A DNA stretch of 64,000 bases from JACVRM01 sp963755085 (lineage in GTDB: Bacteria; Actinomycetota; Thermoleophilia; Gaiellales; Gaiellaceae). Shown here one piece after another: positions 54,616 to 62,920 of this stretch; position 1 is the stretch's first letter; every line of letters starts with the position of its first letter. The stretch lies in assembly GCA_963755085.1 (NCBI GenBank), contig CAVWIN010000029.1, positions 1 to 64,000 on the forward strand. Reading direction: 5' to 3'. The notes below the pieces were generated by a model. It worked only from the letters and a program-made list of their open reading frames with translations, did no database searches and had not been told where the DNA came from. The translations under genes and the position numbers were made by a program.

Positions 54616-55333
54616 CGCCGCCGCGGCGGCGCTCTCTTTCCTGACACGGATCCCCGTCCGGCGGGCGCTCGGGCCGGAGGATGTCGCGCGCGGCGCCGTG
54701 CTCTTCCCGGTCGTCGGCGCCGGGGTGGGCGCGTTGAGCGGCGTTGCGGCCCTGCTGCTCTATCCGTCGGTGCCGGCGCTCGCCGCGGCGGGCGTCGCCG
54801 TGGGCGTCGAGCTCGTCGTCACGGGCGCCATGCATGTCGATGCACTGGCCGACACCGCCGACGCGGCCGGGGCCCAGACCCGCGAGCGGGCGCTCGAGAT
54901 CATGCGCGACTCGCGCATCGGCTCGTTCGGCGCCGCCGCGGTGATGACGGACCTGCTGGTTCGTGCCGCCGCGATCGCCGGGCTGGCCGCCGCGCCGGTC
55001 GGGGCGCTGGTCGCCGCCGGAGCGCTGAGCCGCGCCGCGTCGCTGCCGCTCGCCGCGGCGTTGCCCTACGCGCGCGCAAAGGGCGGGCCGGGGAGCGTGC
55101 TGACGGGGCGCGTGCGGTGGGCGTCGGCGCTGGGAGCCGTCGTCGTCGCACTGGCGGTCGCCGTCGCAGTGACCGGCACCGATGGTGCGTGGGCTGCCCT
55201 CGGCGCGGCCGGCACGGCGCTCCTGCTCGGGCTCGTCTTCCGGCACTGGCTGGGCGGCGTGACCGGCGACGCCCTCGGCGCCGTGACCCAGCTCGCCGGG
55301 ACCGTCGCCCTGCTCGTCCTCGTCGCTACGTGA
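54602..55333 (+). CDS. cobS: Adenosylcobinamide-GDP ribazoletransferase (cobalamin synthase)
   Basis: 243 residues, about six membrane helices. AALSFLTRIPV at the N-terminus, the metal-binding motif GAMHVDALADTADAAGA (about 76-92), RERALEIMRDSRIGSFGAAA and VFRHWLGGVTGDALGA near the end. Joins GDP-cobinamide and alpha-ribazole to give adenosylcobalamin. ATG at 54602 overlaps the cobT stop. Last gene of the riboswitch operon; convergent with the cupin gene with an 8-bp overlap. Confidence 0.95.
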   Translation: MRAVDAAAAALSFLTRIPVRRALGPEDVARGAVLFPVVGAGVGALSGVAALLLYPSVPALAAAGVAVGVELVVTGAMHVDALADTADAAGAQTRERALEIMRDSRIGSFGAAAVMTDLLVRAAAIAGLAAAPVGALVAAGALSRAASLPLAAALPYARAKGGPGSVLTGRVRWASALGAVVVALAVAVAVTGTDGAWAALGAAGTALLLGLVFRHWLGGVTGDALGAVTQLAGTVALLVLVAT

Positions 55334-55724
55334 ACTCGCCGCGCGAGATCGCCTGGCGCTTCGCCAGGTCAGCCATGTCGACGAGCTGGCCGTCGCGGCC
55401 GACGTAGCCGTCCTTCGCGCCGACGATGAGGACGACCAGGTCGTCGTCGCCGACGTTCGAGAAGTAGCGCGGCGTCGTCGACTCCACGTGGCACATGCCG
55501 CCGGCCCCGAGCTCGTGGGTCTGGCCGTCGACGTGGAACTCGGCGTTGCCCTGGTGCACGAAGTAGAGCTCGTCTTGCTCGTCGTGGTAGTGGTGGACGC
55601 TCTCCTTGCCCGGCGGGACGACGATCACGTTGACGCCGAACGCCGTCACGCCGAGCGGCCCGCGCACCTTGCGGAAGCCGTAGCCGTCGCCGAGGTCGTC
55701 GATCGAGCCGAACGCGTAGCCCAC
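55326..55724 (-). CDS. Cupin-domain protein
   Basis: 132 residues, one cupin barrel. Motif 1 PGKESVHHYHDEQDELYFVHQGNAEFHV (about 38-65) with metal-binding His-His-His-Glu; motif 2 ELGAGGMCHVESTTPRYFSN with His near 79. Similar stand-alone cupins are called mannose-6-phosphate-isomerase-like, but no substrate can be inferred. ATG at 55724. Alone on the minus strand, divergent from the PadR gene. Confidence 0.87.
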   Translation of the reverse strand: MGYAFGSIDDLGDGYGFRKVRGPLGVTAFGVNVIVVPPGKESVHHYHDEQDELYFVHQGNAEFHVDGQTHELGAGGMCHVESTTPRYFSNVGDDDLVVLIVGAKDGYVGRDGQLVDMADLAKRQAISRGEFT

Positions 55725-55792
55725 GCGGCGACGCTACCACCCCCGGCTCGGGTCGTCAGCCGCGGCGCTACGAAGCTTCGCCGAGCAGGTAC

Positions 55793-55807
55793 CATAGAAA
55801 CACTATG
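55793..55807. promoter_or_regulatory. Palindrome CATAG-N5-CTATG over the padR start
   Basis: CATAG (55793-55797) and CTATG (55803-55807) are inverted around AAACA; the second arm contains the ATG start of the PadR gene. PadR-family repressors bind short palindromes of this kind in their own promoters, so this is a likely autoregulatory operator. The absence of a ribosome site suggests a leaderless or nearly leaderless transcript. Confidence 0.45.
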
Positions 55808-56119
55808 CGAGCCGATGTATCCCGTGGTCATCTCGACCTCCTGCTGCTCGGTGCCGTCGCGAAGGAGCCGCTGCACGGGTACGGGATCGTCGAGGCGATC
55901 CGCGAAGCGAGCGAGGGCGCGTTCGACCTCGGCGAGGGCACCGTCTACCCGGCGCTCTACCGATTGGAGGCGGCGGGGCTGCTCGCCAGCGACGCGTCGA
56001 CCGTGAACGGCCGCAAGCGGCGGACGTACCGGCTCACGGCGCGCGGCCGGCGGGACCTCGCCGCGCAGAAGCGCGACTGGAGCGCGTTCGTCCACGCCGT
56101 CGAGGCGGTGACGGCATGA
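55805..56119 (+). CDS. PadR-family transcriptional regulator
   Basis: 104 residues, winged helix: HLDLLLLGAVAKEPLHGYGIVEAI, GEGTVYPALYRLEAAGLLASD and RRTYRLTARGRRDLAAQK are the standard PadR blocks. PadR proteins usually repress an adjacent membrane or efflux gene until a small molecule binds. ATG at 55805 lies in a palindrome that is probably its operator. Its stop overlaps the ATG of the next membrane-protein gene by 4 bp, marking that gene as the likely target. Confidence 0.92.
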   Translation: MRADVSRGHLDLLLLGAVAKEPLHGYGIVEAIREASEGAFDLGEGTVYPALYRLEAAGLLASDASTVNGRKRRTYRLTARGRRDLAAQKRDWSAFVHAVEAVTA

Positions 56120-56934
56120 TCGAGGAGCTCCGGCGAGAGCTCGACGCCGCCGGCGTGCGCGGCCGCTGGCAGCGGCGCGCGCTCGAGGAGGCGCGCGACC
56201 ATCTCGCCGAGTCCGGCGGAGGGTTCGGCGACCCACGGAAGATCGCCCGCGACATCGCCGCGGTCGTCGCGACGACGCAGACGCGGCAGGCCGCCCTGGT
56301 CGCATTCGGCGGGCTGGTCGCCGCTGGGCTTGCTTGTGTCGTGGCGTTCGCGCTGTCCGGGTCGGCCGACATCACGGCCGGCGGCCTGCTCGGCATCACG
56401 GCGTCCGCCGCGATCGTGGTCGCGTCGCAGATCGCGTTCGTGGCCGGGATGTTCATGGCCTGGCGGGCGCTCCACCTGAGGCCTCCTGCGCGGACGGCCG
56501 AGCTCTCCGTGGTGCGCCGGCGGGCGGCGGTCGCGCTTTCCGGCGCCGCGGTGACCGCGGTCGCGTGGATTGTCTACGCATACCAGTACGACGACTCGGG
56601 CTGGATCGTCGTCCTGTCCGCCGCGACGCTCCTGCTGCTCGCGCTCTCGGCCTCGCGCGTCGTCACGGCAGCGCGGCCGCGTCCGCTGCCCGGAGGTGAG
56701 GCGGGCGACGTCTTCGACGAGCTCGCGCCAATCGTGGGGCCGGCGGTCGCGCTTCGTGCACACCCGTGGGTGTTCGCCGTCCTCGTCGCCGGCTCGGCCG
56801 GGGCGCTTGTATGTGTCTCGGGCTGGAGCGCCGAAGGCGCCGTTGCCGATGGGCTCGTTCGCGGGATCCCGGAGGCGCTTGCGGTGCTCGGCGCCTACGC
56901 GGCCCTCGGCCGCGTGCTTGCGCTCCGCCACTAA
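56116..56934 (+). CDS. Integral membrane protein paired with PadR regulator
   Basis: 272 residues. A short soluble N-terminus (about 1-50) with IEELRRELDAAGVRGRWQRR and EEARDHLAE looks like the permease-prefix helical domain that often follows PadR genes. Six or seven membrane helices follow (about 61-82, 89-112, 135-155, 162-181, 213-232 and 248-266). No transporter motif is seen. ATG overlaps the padR stop, so the two form a regulatory pair of unknown trigger and function. Confidence 0.65.
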   Translation: MIEELRRELDAAGVRGRWQRRALEEARDHLAESGGGFGDPRKIARDIAAVVATTQTRQAALVAFGGLVAAGLACVVAFALSGSADITAGGLLGITASAAIVVASQIAFVAGMFMAWRALHLRPPARTAELSVVRRRAAVALSGAAVTAVAWIVYAYQYDDSGWIVVLSAATLLLLALSASRVVTAARPRPLPGGEAGDVFDELAPIVGPAVALRAHPWVFAVLVAGSAGALVCVSGWSAEGAVADGLVRGIPEALAVLGAYAALGRVLALRH

Positions 56935-56955
56935 ACGCGAGACTCTGACCTCGCG

Positions 56956-59900
56956 ATGGCCGAGCTTCCGAGCGGGACCGTCACTTTCCTGTTCACGGAC
57001 ATCGAGGGATCGACTCGGCTGCTCAAGCAACTCGGGGAGGGCTACGGAGCCGTCCTCGACGAACACTGCCGTCTCCTCCGGGAGGCAGTCGAGGCTCGCA
57101 CCGGCCGCGAGGTCGACACGCAGGGCGACTCGTTCTTCTTCGCCTTCGCTCGCGCCAATGCGGCCATCGCAGCCGCTGCCGCAGCCCAGCGCTCCCTGGC
57201 CGGCCACGACTGGCCTGACGGTGGGGAGGTTCGGGTGCGCATGGGCCTGCACACCGGCGAGCCGGCCGTCGGCGAAGAGCGGTACGTCGGGCTGGGCGTG
57301 CATCGCGCTGCCCGTATCGGGGCGGCGGCGCACGGCGGCCAGGTGCTGCTGTCGAGCGCGACGCACGAGCTGGTCGAGGACGATGCCGGGGACGTGTCTG
57401 TGCGGGACCTGGGCGCGTATCGGCTCAAGGACATCGACCGTCCCGAACGGCTGTTCCAGCTCGACATCGAAGGCCTCCGGACGGACTTCCCGCCGCTCAA
57501 TGCGGAGAAGGTCGCGGAGCCGCACCCGGTGCGTCGCCGGGCGCTCCTGCTGTCCGCGCTGGCGGGAGTCATCGCCGCCGCGGTCGCGATCCCGATCTTC
57601 GCCTTCGGACAGGGAGGCGGCGGAGGTCAGATCAAGGCCGTAGGGGGCGACTCGGTCGGCTTCATCGACGCCGGCTCGAACCGGCTCGTCGGGGAGGTCG
57701 CCCTCCGTACGGCACCCGGCCACATTGCCGTGGGCAAGGGGGCGGTCTGGGTCACAAATGCCGACGGCGACAGCGTGTCGCGCATCGATCCGGTCAAAAT
57801 GAGCCTCGTCCAGACGATTACCGTGGGCTCGGGGCCTAGTGGAATCACGACCGGGTGCGGCGCGGTGTGGGTGGCCAACAGCCAGGACGGCACCGTCTCG
57901 CGGATCGACCCCACGACGAACACCGTCGTGCAGTCGATCAACGTCGGGAACGGCCCGGTCGGCATCAAATGCGCCGCGGGCTCGGTCTGGGTCGCGAACA
58001 CAGGCGACGGCACGATCACGCGAATCGATCCCGATAGCGGCAAGCCCGGCAAGCGGCTTCCCATTGCCGCGACCGAGCTCACCTACGGCGCCGGAACGCT
58101 GTGGGCGAGTGACAGGACGGGAGGGCGTGTGGTACGCATCGATCCGAGCACGGGACGCGTGCAGCCGATCCAGGTCGGGAACGGCCCCTCGGGTATCGCC
58201 TTTGGCAGCGGGGCCGCCTGGGTGGCGAACAGCCTCGACGGGACGGTCTCGCGCATCGATCCGGCCACGAACGTCGCCCAGACATTCGCGGTCGGGAACG
58301 GCCCGTCGGCGATCGCCGCAGGCGTGGGTGGCATCTGGGTGAGCAACCGGTTCGACGGCACGGTGGCGCATATCGATCCGAGCACGAACCGCCCGCGACA
58401 GATCGGTGTCGGGAACCAGCCGCAGGGGGTGGCGGTCTCAGGCGGCAACGTGCTGGTCAGCGTCGGCCCGTCCGGCGCCGGCCACCGCGGCGGCCGGTTG
58501 ACCGTGCGGATGAACCGGACACTCGACTCGATCGACCCGGCCGTCGCCTACGACTCGACCTCGTGGCCCATCCTGCGCATGACGAACGACGGCCTGGTTA
58601 CGTACAACCAGGCCAGCGGATTCGCCGGAACCCAGCTCGTGCCGGACCTGGCGGTCTCGCTCCCGCAGCCGACCGACGGCGGCAGGACGTACACGTTCCA
58701 GCTGCGACCCGGCATCCGCTATTCGACCGGCCGGCCGGTCAGGGCGTCCGACGTTCGCTCCGCGTTCGAACGTGTGATCAAGATCGGGAAGTACTCGGTG
58801 CCGTCCTACTACGAGGGCATCGTCGGCGCGAAGCGCTGCGAGCGGAATCCGAGGCGGTGCGACCTCTCACAGGGCATCGTGGCGAACGACGCCGACAAGA
58901 CCGTGACGTTTCATCTCGCCGCGCCCGACCCGGAGTTCCTCTACAAGCTGACGCTCCGATTCGCAAGCGTCGTGCCGGCGGGAACGCAGTCGAAGGCGGC
59001 CGTCACCCATCCGCTGCCGGCGACCGGCCCGTACATGATTGCGAGCTACCGGCCGGGGCACGTGCTCAGGCTCGTGCGCAACCCGTACTTCCACGAGTGG
59101 TCTCAGGCCGCGCAGCCCGACGGCTATCCGGACGAGATCGTCTTCCAGATCGGCGGCACGCCGGACGCCGATGTGAAAAGCGTGGTCAACGGCAGAGCGG
59201 ACGCCTTCAGCACCGCCCAGTCGGAGAACGCGCCTTCCGAGCGGCTGCTGCGCTTCCTCAAGCTCCACTACGCCAGCCAGGTGCACTCGAACCCGCAGCC
59301 GGCGACGATCGCCCTCTTCCTCAACACGCGCCTCGCGCCCTTCAACCGGTTGGATGTGCGCAGGGCGCTGAACTACGCGGCCGACCGCGCAGCGGCGGTA
59401 CAGGTTGCCGGAGGGGCGGACGTCGCCCGGGCGACCTGCCAGATCCTGCCGCCGCACTTCCCGGGCTACTCGCCGTACTGTCCCTGGAACCCAGGCGCGA
59501 CAACGCAAAACACTGCGGCTCCGGATCTCGCGAAGGCAAACGCCCTCGTCACTGCCTCCGGCACACGCGGCATGAAAGTCACCTTCTGGTCCTGGGCCGA
59601 TCTCGGAGGCTTCGGGCCGTACGCCGTCAAACTGCTCCGCTCGCTCGGCTATGTCGTTTCGATGAAGGTCTCCGGCGATCCCTACTTCGGCATCGTCGGC
59701 GACTCGCGCACCAAGGCGCAGATCGGGACGAACGAATGGATCTCCGACTATCCCGCGGCTTCCGGCTTCCTCAACGCCATCTTCAGCTGCGATGCGTTTG
59801 TACGCGATAGCCCCTTGAATCTGAACGATTCGGAGTTCTGCGACCGGGGCCTCGACCGGCAGATCAAGAGGGCCCTGACCGAGCAGGCCACGAACCCCGA

Positions 59901-60069
59901 CGCCGCGCGTGGACTGTGGGAACGGGTCGACCGGCAGACCGTCGACCAGGCACCGTGGGTGCCGCTCGTCAACCCGCAGACGATCGACGTGCTCTCGAAG
60001 CGCGTCGGCAACTACCAGTACAGCCCCAACGGACTCGGCATGGCGTTCGACCAGCTCTGGGTGCGGTAG
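56956..60069 (+). CDS. Membrane fusion protein: class III nucleotide cyclase, propeller, family-5 solute-binding domain
   Basis: 1037 residues. Residues about 5-170 are a class III adenylate/guanylate cyclase domain (TVTFLFTDIEGSTRLL, DTQGDSFFFAF, RVRMGLHTGEP, VHRAARIGAAAHGGQVLLS). One membrane helix at about 197-215 follows. Outside come about seven blades of a YVTN/NHL-type propeller (225-510), each with a GNGPSGI...WVANSxDGTVSRIDP pattern, then a complete SBP_bac_5 peptide-binding domain (about 520-1037: LVTYNQASGFAGTQLVPDLA, RPGIRYSTGRPVRASDVR, TGPYMIASYRPGHVLRLVRN, RLDVRRALNYAADR). No permease or ATPase genes lie nearby, so ligand binding probably signals inward rather than feeding transport. 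The cyclase has Asp and His at two usual substrate positions, as in its actinobacterial subfamily. Confidence 0.85.
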   Translation: MAELPSGTVTFLFTDIEGSTRLLKQLGEGYGAVLDEHCRLLREAVEARTGREVDTQGDSFFFAFARANAAIAAAAAAQRSLAGHDWPDGGEVRVRMGLHTGEPAVGEERYVGLGVHRAARIGAAAHGGQVLLSSATHELVEDDAGDVSVRDLGAYRLKDIDRPERLFQLDIEGLRTDFPPLNAEKVAEPHPVRRRALLLSALAGVIAAAVAIPIFAFGQGGGGGQIKAVGGDSVGFIDAGSNRLVGEVALRTAPGHIAVGKGAVWVTNADGDSVSRIDPVKMSLVQTITVGSGPSGITTGCGAVWVANSQDGTVSRIDPTTNTVVQSINVGNGPVGIKCAAGSVWVANTGDGTITRIDPDSGKPGKRLPIAATELTYGAGTLWASDRTGGRVVRIDPSTGRVQPIQVGNGPSGIAFGSGAAWVANSLDGTVSRIDPATNVAQTFAVGNGPSAIAAGVGGIWVSNRFDGTVAHIDPSTNRPRQIGVGNQPQGVAVSGGNVLVSVGPSGAGHRGGRLTVRMNRTLDSIDPAVAYDSTSWPILRMTNDGLVTYNQASGFAGTQLVPDLAVSLPQPTDGGRTYTFQLRPGIRYSTGRPVRASDVRSAFERVIKIGKYSVPSYYEGIVGAKRCERNPRRCDLSQGIVANDADKTVTFHLAAPDPEFLYKLTLRFASVVPAGTQSKAAVTHPLPATGPYMIASYRPGHVLRLVRNPYFHEWSQAAQPDGYPDEIVFQIGGTPDADVKSVVNGRADAFSTAQSENAPSERLLRFLKLHYASQVHSNPQPATIALFLNTRLAPFNRLDVRRALNYAADRAAAVQVAGGADVARATCQILPPHFPGYSPYCPWNPGATTQNTAAPDLAKANALVTASGTRGMKVTFWSWADLGGFGPYAVKLLRSLGYVVSMKVSGDPYFGIVGDSRTKAQIGTNEWISDYPAASGFLNAIFSCDAFVRDSPLNLNDSEFCDRGLDRQIKRALTEQATNPDAARGLWERVDRQTVDQAPWVPLVNPQTIDVLSKRVGNYQYSPNGLGMAFDQLWVR

Positions 60070-60071
60070 CG

Positions 60072-60090
60072 GGCGGCCCCGAGGGCCGCC
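60072..60090. terminator. Hairpin after the fusion-protein gene
   Basis: GGCGGCCC (60072-60079) and GGGCCGCC (60083-60090) form a perfect 8-bp stem with a 3-nt loop, 2 bp after the stop and before the helicase gene. No U-tract. A TAGCAT -10-like hexamer follows at about 60093. Confidence 0.55.
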
Positions 60091-60105
60091 GCTAGCATCG
60101 ACTCG

Positions 60106-62254
60106 ATGGCCGTCGCGACCCCCGATCAGTACCTGGCCGACCTCAACGAGGCCCAGCGCGAGGCGGTGCTGACCACCGAGGGGCCGCTGCTCGTCATCGC
60201 GGGCGCCGGCTCCGGCAAGACGCGCGTGCTCACGTACCGGGTCGCTCACCTCATCAACGCGATGGGCGTGAAGCCGAACGAGATCCTGGCGATCACGTTC
60301 ACGAACAAGGCGGCGGCGGAGATGCGCACGCGGCTCGACGACCTGATCGGCGAGCAGGCGCGGCGCCTCTGGGTGATGACCTTCCACGCCGCCTGCGGCC
60401 GCATGCTGCGCGCGGAATCGGCGCGGCTCGGCTACCGGTCGAACTTCACGATCTACGACCAGGCCGACCAGGTGCGGCTCGTCAAGCAGTGCCTCGAGGA
60501 TCTCGAGCGCGACCCGAAGCGCTTCGTCCCGCGCGGCGTGCACGCGGCGATCTCGAACGCGAAGAACGAGCTCGTGTCGCCGGCGATGTACAAGGAGCGG
60601 GTCGCCTCGTTCTTCGACCAGACGGTCGCCGAGGTGTACGAGCTGTACCAGCAGCGGCTGTTCTCCTCGAACGCCGTGGATTTCGACGACATGCTCATGC
60701 TGACAGTCGACGTGCTCGAGCGGTTCCCGGAGGCGCGCGAGCGGTGGCAGAAGGCGTTCCGATACGTGCTCGTCGACGAGTACCAGGACACGAACCACGC
60801 GCAGTACCGGCTGCTCCAGCTTCTAGCTGGAAAACACGGGAATCTGTGCAGCGTGGGCGACCCGGACCAGGCGATTTTTTCGTTCCGCGGCGCGGACATC
60901 CGCAACATCGTCGAGTTCGAAAAGGACTTCCCCGGGACGCGCGTGATCCCGCTCGAGCAGAACTACCGCTCGACGAACACGATCCTGCGCGCGGCCAACC
61001 ACGTGATCGCGCACAACACGGAGCGCAAGGAGAAGAACCTCTTCTCCGACCTCGGCGAGGGCGAGGCCGTGCGGGCCCTCGAGACAGAGGACGAGCACGC
61101 CGAGGCGCGCTTCGTCGCCGCGCAGATCGCCCGGCTGGTCGAGGAGGGCGAGAACGGCTCCGAGATCGCGGTCTTCTACCGGACGAACGCGCAGTCGCGC
61201 GTCCTGGAGGACGTGCTCGTCCGCCAGGACGTCGCCTACCAGGTGATCGGCGGGCCGCGCTTCTACGAGCGCGCGGAGATCAAGGACGCCGTCGCCTACC
61301 TGCAGGTGCTCGACAACCCGGCCGACGCGGTCTCGCTCCAGCGGATCGCGAACCGGCCGCGCCGCGGGATCGGCGACACGACCCTGGGCCGCCTCGCCGG
61401 CACACGCGGACGCGATGGGCGTCACGCTGTTCGAGACGCTCGACCGCGCCGAGGAGGCCGGCGTCTCCGGCGCGCCGCTCCGCAACGTGCAGGGGCTCTG
61501 GACGCTGCTCCAGTCGCTGCAGGCCGCCGCGCGCGAGCTCACCGTCCCGGAGATCGTCGAGCGCGTGCTCGAGGACTCGGGCTATCTCGATTCGCTCGAC
61601 GCCGAGCGGACGATCGAGGCGCAGGGCCGGATGGAGAACCTGCGCGAGCTCGTCGGCGTCACGCAGGAGTACCAGGCCTCCGCGGCCGAGCCGAGCCTCT
61701 CGAACTTCCTCCAGGAGATCTCGCTCTACTCCGACCAGGACGCGCTGCGCGACCGTGAGTCGCTCGTCACGCTGATGACGCTCCACAACGCGAAGGGCCT
61801 CGAGTTCAAGAGCGTCTTCATGATCGGGATGGAGGAGGGGATCTTCCCGCATTCGCGGTCGATCGAGGAGAACACGCTCGAGGAGGAGCGGCGCCTCTGC
61901 TACGTGGGCATGACCCGGGCGCAGGAACGGCTGACGATGACGCACGCGACCACGCGGGCGCTGTACGGCAACCGCTCGTACAACCTGCCCTCGCGCTTCC
62001 TCGACGAGCTGCCGGGGGACGGCGTCGAGCGCGAGCGGCTGCGGCCCGCCTCGTGGGCGTCCTACGGCGCCAGGTCGTTCGTCCCGAAGACCGAGCTGCC
62101 CGACCTATCCACCGGGGACAGCGTCCGCCACGGGACGCTCGGCGAGGGCGTCGTCCTCCGCGTCGAGCCCGGCGGCGTCGTGACCGTGCGCTTCGCGCAG
62201 GACGGCGCGGAGCGGCGGCTGATGCTCGAGTACGCGCCCCTCGAGCGGATCTAG
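60106..62254 (+). pseudogene. pcrA: ATP-dependent DNA helicase UvrD/PcrA, one-base frameshift near 61402
   Basis: Reads as a normal 715-residue superfamily 1A helicase if one base is removed at about 61402. First frame: LNEAQREAVLTTEGPLLVIA, P-loop AGAGSGKTRVLTYR (about 31), TFTNKAAAEMR, FRYVLVDEYQDTNHAQYRLL (Walker B), GDPDQAIFSFRGAD, LEQNYRSTNTIL and up to LGRLAG. Second frame resumes at HADAMGVTLFETLDRAEEAG and ends with motifs V-VI, LMTLHNAKGLEFKSVFMIGM and RRLCYVGMTRAQERL, plus a C-terminal tail. Since PcrA is essential or near-essential, sequence error is more likely than loss. Confidence 0.88.
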
Positions 62255-62920
62255 ACCGGAAGCCGCGCTCCGCGGACTGTCCACTCGGAGCGTGGCAAGG
62301 CCGTGCGCCTGAACTTCGGCCAGTCCTTGCTCGTACGCGAGGACGACGGCCTGCGCGCGGCTGTGGACGCCCAGCTTGGCCAGGGTGCGCTGGATGTGGC
62401 CGCTGACCGTCTTCGGGCTGATGAAGAGCCTCGCCGCGATGTCGGATTGACTCAGACCGCTCGCGAGCAGGCCCAGGACCTCGCGTTCGCGCGTCGTCAA
62501 CGACGGCTCCGTCGCCCCTCCGGCCGCCGCCGCCCCGGTCCGCGTCACGCGGCGAAGGACGGCTCGCACGCGCGCGCGGAGCTCGTCAGGCTCGAACGGC
62601 TTGACGATGTAGTCGTCGGCGCCGAGCAGCAGCCCGGCGACCCTGTCCGCGGACGTCGTCCGCTCCGCCGAGAGGAAGATGACCGCAATTTCCTGGCCAT
62701 ACTCGTCGCGGAGCTCACCGCAGACCTCGTAGCCGCCGATCTCGGGGAGGTCAACTTCGAGCAGGACGACCGAGGGGCGAACGCGCGCTGCGAGCTCCAG
62801 CGCCTCGGGACCGGTCGCGGCAGCGACGGGGTTGCCGATCCTCGCGACCAGTTCGGCCAGGCGCACGCGCTCGACGGGGTCGCCGTCCGCGATCAGAATA
62901 GGCACTGCAGCGCTGCTCAT
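62105..62920 (-). CDS. LuxR/NarL-type response regulator with Glu at the phospho-acceptor site
   Basis: 271 residues from ATG 62920, preceded by GGGAG. Receiver-like domain: ILIADGDPVERVRLAELVAR, VVLLEVDLPEIGGYEV where the usual Asp is Glu (GAA codon), VIFLSAERTTSADRVAG and YIVKPFEPDELRARVRAVLRR. A LuxR-type helix-turn-helix follows (LTTREREVLGLLASGLSQSD, LFISPKTVSGHIQRTLAKLGVHSR). Glu in place of Asp mimics phosphorylation, so it may be always active or respond to something else. The frame then runs on for about 60 low-complexity residues antisense to the end of pcrA, overlapping it by 150 bp; an earlier stop may have been lost. No kinase lies nearby. Confidence 0.82.
   Translation of the reverse strand: MSSAAVPILIADGDPVERVRLAELVARIGNPVAAATGPEALELAARVRPSVVLLEVDLPEIGGYEVCGELRDEYGQEIAVIFLSAERTTSADRVAGLLLGADDYIVKPFEPDELRARVRAVLRRVTRTGAAAAGGATEPSLTTREREVLGLLASGLSQSDIAARLFISPKTVSGHIQRTLAKLGVHSRAQAVVLAYEQGLAEVQAHGLATLRVDSPRSAASGLDPLEGRVLEHQPPLRAVLREAHGHDAAGLDAEDDALAERPVADAVPGG

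Noticed and set aside
60069..60106. LexA box for pcrA
   Set aside because: Looked for CGAAC-N4-GTTCG in the gap; only a GC-rich hairpin and a -10-like hexamer are present.
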